Assembly: GCA_947458345.1 (NCBI GenBank)
Contig: CANHBU010000170.1
Coordinates: 1-5,249, forward strand
Direction of reading: 5' to 3'
Length of the DNA: 5,249 nucleotides
DNA from: Comamonadaceae bacterium
Lineage (GTDB): Bacteria; Pseudomonadota; Gammaproteobacteria; Burkholderiales; Burkholderiaceae_C
Positions within the stretch are counted from its first letter, which is position 1. Each line of letters opens with the position of its first letter. Under the pieces are notes generated by a model. It was not told where the DNA came from and did not search any database. It worked only from the letters and a program-made list of their open reading frames with translations. Both the position numbers and the translations under genes were made by a program. Of the stretch, positions 1 to 4,056 are shown piece by piece.

Positions 1-1083
1 ATCGGTTTGTCGCTGGCTAATCTGAGCATTCAATTCAGAGTTGAGGAGGTCGTCGCTGGCCGAGCCCAAGTTCGTCAGGTTGTCTACCGCGTAAGTCAGT
101 CGGTTGATCATGGCGCCGATGTCGGCTCGAGCGCTGTTGATGGTGTCGATACCCACATCGAGCGCTGCCAGCGCTTCGCTTGAATTGGGCGTGGTCAAGA
201 TGTCCAAGTCTTGGATGTCGGCCAAAGCGGCGGTATCGCCGGTGATGGTGCGGCTGACCGAGCCAGAGAGCGGATCGTCGGCCGTCGTGGCCTCGTAGGC
301 AATGACGCCGTCTGTTGCAACAGCCGTTCCAATTTCCGCCGTCGCCGCCATAATTGTCGCCAGACCACCAGCCACGTTGGCCAAAGTCGCCTCATCGTCG
401 CCGTCGACAATATGTGAAGCCGCTACCGTAAGAGTGCTGGTCGTTCCCTTGAAAGTGACTGCGACAACGTCGCCTTCTGCAAAAGAACCCGACAGGCTAA
501 CGGATCCGGCCTCCTTGGCGCCGCCACCAGCAGCCGTCGTCACCTGCGTCTCAACCACGGCCTTGCGAAAGCCAATATCGCCCAGCGTGTGCGTGACGGT
601 CTGCCCTTCATTGGCGCCGACCTGGAAGGCAAACTTGCCCGCCACGCCCTCGTCGCCCTCGAAAGATCCGTCGAGAATGTTCATGCCATTCCACTGGGTG
701 GCCCGGCTGATACGGTGTACCTCGTCCTTGAGCTGCTGGAATTCCTGATCCAGATAGCCGCGGTCCTGCTGGGCATAGGTGTCGTTGGCCGACTGCACCG
801 ACAGCTCGCGCATGCGCTGCAGCATGTTGGTGACCTCGATCAAGGCGCCCTCAGCGGTTTGCAGCATGGAGATGCCATCATTGCCGTTTCGCACCGCTTG
901 ATCGAGGCCCCGAATTTGGGACGTCATCCGCGAAGAGATCGCCAAACCCGCCGCATCGTCCTTGGCCGAATTGATGCGCCTGCCGGTCGACAACTGCTCC
1001 ATCGCTGCAGACAGCGCGCGGTTGTTCTTGTTCAAGGCATTTTGCGAAATCAATGACTTGACGTTAGTGTTGATGACGGTCAT
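1..1083 (-). CDS. fliC: Flagellin (filament subunit), 3' end missing
   Basis: This is the main structural protein of the flagellar filament, exported through the flagellar type III apparatus and polymerised outside the cell. The 361 visible residues begin MTVINTNVKSLISQNALNKN, the classical D0 start. The D1 hallmarks follow: LSTGRRINSAKDDAAGLAIS (about residues 31-50), then NGNDGISMLQTAEGAL and the QRMRELSVQSAND stretch (89-101). Arg90, Leu94 and Glu114, known as TLR5-contact positions in other flagellins, are all present. Residues about 175-300 are the variable, Thr/Ala/Ser-rich outer domain, and INSARADIGAMINRLTYAVDNLTN (about 314-337) is the returning D1 helix. The C-terminal D0 segment and stop lie beyond the left edge. 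The start is supported by AAGGAG seven bases upstream. The gene follows the TPR-like gene by 56 bp and is probably cotranscribed with it. The residues after NLTN are atypical (see findings). Confidence 0.97.
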   Translation of the reverse strand, partial: MTVINTNVKSLISQNALNKNNRALSAAMEQLSTGRRINSAKDDAAGLAISSRMTSQIRGLDQAVRNGNDGISMLQTAEGALIEVTNMLQRMRELSVQSANDTYAQQDRGYLDQEFQQLKDEVHRISRATQWNGMNILDGSFEGDEGVAGKFAFQVGANEGQTVTHTLGDIGFRKAVVETQVTTAAGGGAKEAGSVSLSGSFAEGDVVAVTFKGTTSTLTVAASHIVDGDDEATLANVAGGLATIMAATAEIGTAVATDGVIAYEATTADDPLSGSVSRTITGDTAALADIQDLDILTTPNSSEALAALDVGIDTINSARADIGAMINRLTYAVDNLTNLGSASDDLLNSELNAQISQRQTD

Positions 1084-1090
1084 GGAGTGA

Positions 1091-1096
1091 CTCCTT
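1091..1096 (-). promoter_or_regulatory. Ribosome binding site of flagellin
   Basis: AAGGAG on the minus strand, seven bases before the flagellin ATG. It is a strong site with the same AGGAG-N7-ATG geometry as the upstream TPR-like gene, and it fixes the flagellin start. Confidence 0.85.
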
Positions 1097-1110
1097 CAAG
1101 AAAACGGTGT

Positions 1111-1129
1111 GACAGGCCCGTGGCTTGTC
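1111..1129 (-). other. Intergenic hairpin between TPR-like gene and flagellin
   Basis: Read on the minus strand, GACAAGCC and GGCCTGTC flank a three-base loop (acg). They form an eight-position stem with one A-C mismatch. Five bases later comes CGTTTTCTT, and then the flagellin ribosome binding site. It could be a weak attenuator, an RNase processing boundary, or a 5' stabiliser of the flagellin message. The T-run is short and offset, so a full terminator is unlikely. Confidence 0.45.
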
Positions 1130-1139
1130 TCGACGCGAT

Positions 1140-1616
1140 TCAGTGGCGGGTTTCGTTGGTGTCCATCGGCTGCAAATCGCCGAGCTGGGCCTCGAGGGAT
1201 TGCAACTCGGCCATCAAGGCCGGATTGCCCGGATAGAACTCGAGCGCACGGCCCGTGATCAAAATCGCAGACTGCCACTCGCACAGGCAGCGCAGCACGC
1301 GGATGTAGTGCTGCCAGCTCGCCACCGTTGCGCCTGCACCCTGCTTGAGCAGCAGCTTTGCCAGCAGCTCCTCTGCAGCCGTCCAGTCCTGGCGCGACTC
1401 GGCCAGCAAAGCGGCCATGGCCAGCATGTCTTCGCTGTCTGGATACAGGCTGATGCCGGCATCGCCCAAAGCATTGGCCAGGTCCATGCGGCCCTGCACA
1501 ACCAGGTCGGCAATCGCCTCACGAATCTCGGTGGCCGATAAACGCGAGACCGCGCGGTCGCTCAACATCCGGCCCAAAGAGGCTTCGGACATCAAGGCTT
1601 GGCTGAGTTGGCTCAT
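1140..1616 (-). CDS. TPR-like helical protein encoded upstream of flagellin
   Basis: A 158-residue protein with no signal peptide or membrane segment, so probably cytoplasmic. I do not recognise a named family. From about residue 35 it is a run of amphipathic helices of tetratricopeptide character: a segment around MDLANALGDAGISLYPDSED, then WTAAEELLAKLLLKQGA, then WQSAILITGRALEFYPGNPA. The recurrent Tyr-Pro-Asp/Gly turn at helix ends is typical of TPR repeats. The start chosen is the ATG with AGGAG seven bases upstream. A longer reading back to 1694 would begin upstream of the transcription start predicted from the sigma-54 promoter and is rejected. Shared promoter, orientation and 56-bp spacing suggest a role linked to flagellin, for example binding, chaperoning or controlling its export or expression. 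That role is inference from position only. Confidence 0.85.
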   Translation of the reverse strand: MSQLSQALMSEASLGRMLSDRAVSRLSATEIREAIADLVVQGRMDLANALGDAGISLYPDSEDMLAMAALLAESRQDWTAAEELLAKLLLKQGAGATVASWQHYIRVLRCLCEWQSAILITGRALEFYPGNPALMAELQSLEAQLGDLQPMDTNETRH

Positions 1617-1623
1617 GGACAAA

Positions 1624-1628
1624 CTCCT
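1624..1628 (-). promoter_or_regulatory. Ribosome binding site of the TPR-like gene
   Basis: AGGAG on the minus strand, seven bases before the ATG at 1616. It decides between the short start and two possible upstream ATGs at 1673 and 1694, neither of which has such a site. Confidence 0.8.
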
Positions 1629-1689
1629 GTTCAAAGTGTCAAAAAGTCGTCGGACAAAAATTGCCGGGGACATCGAATGAGCAGGTAGT

Positions 1690-1705
1690 TGCAAAGGCCG
1701 TGCCA
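1690..1705 (-). promoter_or_regulatory. Sigma-54 (RpoN) promoter of the TPR-like gene/flagellin operon
   Basis: The minus strand reads TGGCACGGCCTTTGCA, which matches the sigma-54 consensus TGGCACG-N4-TTGCA at every specified base, with correct -24/-12 spacing. The predicted transcription start is near 1680, leaving a leader of about 64 bases before the ATG at 1616. Sigma-54 promoters need an ATP-driven activator bound upstream, and two inverted repeats lie at suitable distance (1791-1841). I found no sigma-28-type element (TAAA-N15-GCCGATAA) in this region on the minus strand. Confidence 0.85.
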
Positions 1706-1721
1706 GGCTTTTCCGGCACGG
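1698..1721. repeat. Inverted repeat overlapping the sigma-54 -24 element
   Basis: CCGTGCC (1698-1704) and GGCACGG (1715-1721) are perfect 7-bp arms around a ten-base centre. Two further G-C pairs are possible if one base is bulged. One arm lies inside the sigma-54 promoter and covers part of the -24 box, so a protein bound to this dyad would compete with RNA polymerase. It may also be chance symmetry, since the -24 sequence supplies half of it. Confidence 0.5.
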
Positions 1722-1790
1722 TTAGAGGCAGTTTTCAAGCGTCGCTGTGCCTCACCCAAAAGCCTCTTCTCCATTGGGGAAATACCCTTT

Positions 1791-1804
1791 TCAGCGGTCG
1801 CTGA
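1791..1804. promoter_or_regulatory. Promoter-proximal dyad, candidate activator site
   Basis: TCAGCG and CGCTGA are perfect 6-bp arms separated by GT. The centre lies about 117 bp upstream of the predicted sigma-54 start and 34 bp from the larger palindrome at 1822-1841. The placement fits one of a pair of enhancer sites for a sigma-54 activator. The protein that binds it is unknown. Confidence 0.45.
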
Positions 1805-1821
1805 CGCAGCCGCTTGTCCGG

Positions 1822-1841
1822 TGCGGCAAGCGCTTGCCGCA
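1822..1841. promoter_or_regulatory. 20-bp perfect palindrome, candidate enhancer site
   Basis: TGCGGCAAGC followed directly by its exact reverse complement GCTTGCCGCA. The centre is about 151 bp upstream of the predicted sigma-54 start, a normal enhancer distance. The half-site core GCTTG recurs at 1812-1816 and 1848-1852. The copy at 1812 lies exactly 20 bp, about two helical turns, from the one in the palindrome. The best guess is a binding site for a FleQ/FlrC/NtrC-type activator. It could instead bind another dimeric regulator serving either divergent gene. Confidence 0.6.
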
Positions 1842-1894
1842 GGTACGGCTTGTGGGGGGCTGGACACATTCACCAAGCTTTACCCCGAGGCCCG

Positions 1895-1916
1895 GCCGCT
1901 GATTCTTGGCAGCGGC
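1895..1916. repeat. Inverted repeat in the divergent intergenic region
   Basis: GCCGCTG (1895-1901) and CAGCGGC (1910-1916) are perfect 7-bp arms around an eight-base loop, with no T-run after either arm. CAGCGG is also the left side of the dyad at 1791-1804, so it may be a further copy of the same recognition element. Function is not determined. Confidence 0.35.
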
Positions 1917-1980
1917 GGTATGGCTTTGGAATCGCGGATGGCGAGGCGAAGGGGAAAGCCCACCAAACATCACCCACCTG

Positions 1981-2022
1981 AAATTATCTATGCAATAATC
2001 TATTCATTTTCTATTCAGTGCC
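1981..2022 (+). promoter_or_regulatory. AT-rich promoter/operator region of yjjJ with direct repeats
   Basis: A sharply AT-rich patch just before the kinase gene in otherwise GC-rich DNA. TGCAATAAT (1991-1999) resembles an extended -10 element, which would start RNA near 2006 and give a leader of about 17 bases. TCTATTCA occurs twice, at 1999-2006 and 2010-2017, 11 bp apart and so on the same helix face, overlapping the predicted start site. ATTAT/ATAAT arms flank the -10 element. No Shine-Dalgarno sequence is visible before the ATG. The repeats would suit an autorepressor site for the gene's own winged-helix domain; that is inference. Confidence 0.45.
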
Positions 2023-3372
2023 ATGCCTTCTCACCTTGAAGCCTTGCGCAGCAACCTGATGCGGGGGCCGCAATCGGCAGCGCAGCTGAGCGACCAGCTG
2101 GGGGTGAGCCAGCCTACCGTGTCGCGCGCCATCTCAGGGCTGGGGCAGGAACTGGTGCGCGTGGGCGCAGCCCGCTCTGCACGCTATGCACTGCGCGACG
2201 CCGAGCGTGGCTTGCCCGACATTTCCGTCTACCGCGTGGACACGCAAGGCGCCATTCACATGCTGGGCACTTTGGTGCCGGTGCGTTCGCAAGGCTTCGT
2301 GATGCGCGAGGCGGGCGGCGCGACGCATCACACCGACAGCCTGCCCTGGTGGCTGTTTGACATGCGGCCGCAAGGCTACCTGGGCCGGGCCTACGCGCAG
2401 CGCCATGGCCACCTGCTGGGTTTGCCGGCACGCCTGACCGACTGGAGCGACACTCACGCGCTGCGCGCTCTGCTTGCGCATGGCCATGACATGGTGGGCA
2501 ATGTGTTGCTGGGCGACCTGGCCCGCGAGCGATTTCTGACCCAGCGGGCGCCCGAGCCGCTTGCCGTCAGCGACAAGGCCCAGGCCTACGCGCGCCTGTC
2601 GCAAGAGGCGGCCCGAGGCGATGCGCCGGGATCGTCGGCCGCCGGGGAGCAGCCCAAGTTCATGGCCTATTCGCAGACCGCTCAAGGGCCTTGCCATGTG
2701 CTGGTCAAGTTCAGCGAGGTGCCAGACAGCCCCGTGAGCCAGCGCTGGCGCGACCTGCTGCTGGCCGAGCATCTGGCTTTGCAAACGCTGGTCGATGGGG
2801 GCGTTGCGGCTTCACGCACGCAGGTGCTGGACCACGGCGTGCAGCGTTTTCTGGAGGTGCAGCGCTTTGACCGCGAGGGGGCGCTGGGTCGGCGTGGCCT
2901 CATCTCGCTGGCGGCCCTGGACGCTGAGTTGGTGGGTGCGGGGCCGGCGGAAAACAACTGGCCCCGCCTTGCAGATCGGCTGATGCAAGGGCGGCACGTT
3001 ACAGGCGATGCGAGCGATACCGCCAAGCTCCTGTGGGCTTATGGCACGCTGATCGGCAATACCGACATGCACAACGGCAACCTGACTTTCGTCACCGAAA
3101 CAGGCCGCCCATATCGGCTGGCGCCCGCCTATGACATGACTCCTATGGCCTTTGCCCCTCGCAGCGGGGGCGGCCTGCCCAATGCCGTGCCGCCAGCACA
3201 GTTTGACGCCGCCGTCCCCGGCCCCGTGTGGCGCCGCGCGCACGACCTGGCCGCAAAGTACCTGGCGCAACTGCAAGCCGAGCCGCGTCTGAGCGTCAAC
3301 TTTGCGCCCTGCGTGGCGGCACTAGGGCAGCATATGAACCATGCGGCAGAGCGCATGGCACGCATCGCCTGA
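2023..3372 (+). CDS. yjjJ: HipA-family kinase with fused N-terminal winged helix, YjjJ type
   Basis: A complete 449-residue protein, close to the length of E. coli YjjJ. Residues about 5-58 form a winged helix-turn-helix (SAAQLSDQLGVSQPTVSRAI at 18-37). The remainder is a HipA-like Ser/Thr kinase fold. A glycine-loop-like segment lies at 204-213 (SSAAGEQPKF), a likely ATP-binding Lys at 229 (LVKF), and the family RFDR motif at 281-284. The catalytic loop GNTDMHNGN has Asp348 and Asn353, and the metal-binding Asp371 is in APAYDMTPM. All core kinase residues therefore look intact. HipA kinases act in the cytoplasm, and well-studied members phosphorylate glutamyl-tRNA synthetase and cause growth arrest. 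The target of this solo subtype is not established here. There is no separate HipB-like gene; the fused DNA-binding domain may replace it. Sequence similarity to YjjJ starts near the N terminus, which supports this ATG despite the missing ribosome binding site. Confidence 0.93.
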   Translation: MPSHLEALRSNLMRGPQSAAQLSDQLGVSQPTVSRAISGLGQELVRVGAARSARYALRDAERGLPDISVYRVDTQGAIHMLGTLVPVRSQGFVMREAGGATHHTDSLPWWLFDMRPQGYLGRAYAQRHGHLLGLPARLTDWSDTHALRALLAHGHDMVGNVLLGDLARERFLTQRAPEPLAVSDKAQAYARLSQEAARGDAPGSSAAGEQPKFMAYSQTAQGPCHVLVKFSEVPDSPVSQRWRDLLLAEHLALQTLVDGGVAASRTQVLDHGVQRFLEVQRFDREGALGRRGLISLAALDAELVGAGPAENNWPRLADRLMQGRHVTGDASDTAKLLWAYGTLIGNTDMHNGNLTFVTETGRPYRLAPAYDMTPMAFAPRSGGGLPNAVPPAQFDAAVPGPVWRRAHDLAAKYLAQLQAEPRLSVNFAPCVAALGQHMNHAAERMARIA

Positions 3373-3403
3373 AGGCTTCCGACATCGATGATCTGGTCCT
3401 GAT

Positions 3404-3507
3404 TCAGGGAACGTCCTTTGCCACGCGACCCAACAGAGCCCCCAGAACGGCCACCGCGTCAATCGCATCGTTCAGATAGGCGGGTTTTAGGCAGCTTGAT
3501 CGCTCAC
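3404..3507 (-). pseudogene. Probable remnant of the partner gene of the MNT nucleotidyltransferase
   Basis: A GTG at 3507 overlaps the stop of the nucleotidyltransferase gene (GTGA), as translationally coupled partners often do. It reads only VSDQAA before a TAA. In another frame, residues AYLNDAIDAVAVLGALLGRV continue to AKDVP and a stop at 3404, a helical coding-like C terminus. A start and an end without a middle suggest an internal deletion plus frameshift of a small helical protein. MNT genes are commonly paired with a HEPN-type gene, and that is the expected identity. The fragment is too short to recognise, and coding-like sequence by chance cannot be excluded. Confidence 0.4.
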
Positions 3508-3513
3508 AGCAAC
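3495..3513. repeat. 19-bp direct repeat, copy 1
   Basis: CTTGATCGCTCACAGCAAC, identical to the copy at 3894-3912 and 399 bp from it. On the minus strand this copy spans the end of the nucleotidyltransferase gene and the overlapping GTG of its presumed partner. The two copies bracket the nucleotidyltransferase gene. Confidence 0.9.
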
Positions 3514-3806
3514 ACCCCCTGCCGCGCCAACTGGTAGATGGGTGCTTGGCTTTGACAACTTGGGTAATCGATCAACACGTCAATCTGTTGCTCACCCAAA
3601 GCCATGTAAACCCGGGCCAGGAACTGGGTGTGGGCCCGGGCAATTTGGGCTGGATCCTGGAGCTGGGTTTCAATCAAAAGGTCGATGTCGCCGCCTTTGC
3701 GGGCATCGTCAGCGCGCGAACCGAACAGGCGCACCTGAACCGCCGGATCAAAACAATCGCGGGCGGTTTGGGTCAAAACCTGGCGTTGGTGGGGGGTCAA
3801 GCGCAT
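3504..3806 (-). CDS. Minimal nucleotidyltransferase (MNT) domain protein
   Basis: A 100-residue stand-alone nucleotidyltransferase of the MNT group within the polymerase-beta superfamily. The signature is clear: LFGSRADDARKGGDIDLLIE, with Gly29-Ser30 and metal-binding Asp40 and Asp42. The third acid is Asp76 in QQIDVLID. All catalytic positions are present and the length is usual for the family. Characterised relatives act as antitoxins that add AMP to a HEPN ribonuclease partner. Here the adjoining partner appears to be broken, so this may be an orphan antitoxin. The start at MRLTP matches the usual beginning of relatives. No Shine-Dalgarno sequence is visible, and TACAAT sits six bases before the ATG. 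It is convergent with the upstream kinase gene. Overlapping plus-strand reading frames are judged spurious. Confidence 0.88.
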   Translation of the reverse strand: MRLTPHQRQVLTQTARDCFDPAVQVRLFGSRADDARKGGDIDLLIETQLQDPAQIARAHTQFLARVYMALGEQQIDVLIDYPSCQSQAPIYQLARQGVLL

Positions 3807-3812
3807 GAAAAG

Positions 3813-3818
3813 ATTGTA
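3813..3818 (-). promoter_or_regulatory. Candidate -10 element giving a leaderless MNT transcript
   Basis: The minus strand reads TACAAT, one mismatch from the sigma-70 -10 consensus, only six bases upstream of the ATG at 3806. A start seven bases downstream would fall at or next to the ATG, giving a leaderless message. That agrees with the missing ribosome binding site. The -35 position 17 bases upstream is poor. Confidence 0.4.
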
Positions 3819-3858
3819 GAAGTGGGGGGCTCTACGGCCGTTGACTCGCGACGTCGGA

Positions 3859-3879
3859 AATCGGTGTCTGACCCCGATT
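3859..3879. repeat. REP-like inverted repeat with a GTCTGACCCC core
   Basis: AATCGG (3859-3864) and CCGATT (3874-3879) flank TGTCTGACC. Sequences built around a GGGGTCAGAC core with AATCGG-type arms are, from general knowledge, frequent in betaproteobacterial intergenic regions and near REP-associated or IS elements. It is probably a small dispersed element or scar. No transposase is present in the window. Confidence 0.45.
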
Positions 3880-3893
3880 CAAAGCCAAGGCCA

Positions 3894-3912
3894 CTTGATC
3901 GCTCACAGCAAC
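3894..3912. repeat. 19-bp direct repeat, copy 2
   Basis: Second exact copy of CTTGATCGCTCACAGCAAC, upstream of the nucleotidyltransferase gene on the minus strand. Outside the 19 bp the match falls off quickly on both sides, so it is either a short recombination scar or the surviving part of a decayed duplication. Confidence 0.9.
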
Positions 3913-4056
3913 CCCAGAGGGCGGCAAGGTCTTGCCACACCAGCGGCAAATTGAGCCCGAATCAGCGCCCACCCAAGCGCCGCAGCCCCTGAAAACCGGC
4001 AAACCCTGATGGCATACCAATTGCATGAAGGCCTCAACACTCCCTTAGGCCAAGCC
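3913..4056. other. Gap upstream of the glycosyltransferase, no feature recognised
   Basis: No convincing gene, promoter or terminator was found here. The glycosyltransferase frame is open from 3955, with an alternative ATG at 4009, but neither that ATG nor the chosen one at 4057 has a good ribosome binding site. No sigma-54 or sigma-28 consensus was seen on the plus strand. Confidence 0.4.

Larger units (their letters stand above)
3832..3912 (-). pseudogene. Second MNT-partner junction relic
   Basis: The second 19-bp repeat copy again gives a GTG (3906) followed by codons for SDQ, here continuing VALALNRGQTPISDVASQRP to a stop at 3832. The stop-plus-GTG overlap of the intact nucleotidyltransferase is reproduced except that upstream it reads GGGGTTGCTGTGA instead of GGGGGTGTTGCTGTGA, putting the former frame out of register. 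This suggests the tail and head of a second, eroded copy of the module. The reading soon runs into a REP-like repeat. Evidence is limited to a short homology. Confidence 0.3.

Noticed and set aside
302..748. 148-residue plus-strand reading frame and its overlapping neighbour at 589-1056
   Set aside because: Both are antisense to unmistakable flagellin coding sequence.
1534..1541. Sigma-28 -10-like sequence GCCGATAA on the plus strand
   Set aside because: It lies inside the TPR-like coding region in antisense, and the bases 15 upstream are cgcc, not TAAA. No flagellar gene lies downstream on that strand.
1631..1876. 81-residue minus-strand reading frame upstream of the TPR-like gene
   Set aside because: It spans the sigma-54 promoter and the dyads, has no ribosome binding site and has a low-complexity composition. 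The region is better explained as control DNA.
1882..1905. TAAAGCTT on the minus strand near 1878 as a sigma-28 -35 element
   Set aside because: The position 15 bases downstream reads ccagcccc, with no resemblance to GCCGATAA.
2134..2784. 216-residue minus-strand reading frame within the kinase gene
   Set aside because: It is a shadow of the GC-rich codon pattern of yjjJ and has no recognisable motif.
3398..3408. CCTGA-T-TCAGG as a terminator between the convergent kinase and MNT genes
   Set aside because: A one-base loop cannot form a stable hairpin and no T-run follows on either strand.
3546..3992. 148-residue plus-strand reading frame across the MNT gene
   Set aside because: It is antisense to the catalytic motif of the nucleotidyltransferase and runs on through repeat debris. 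No homology features were seen.
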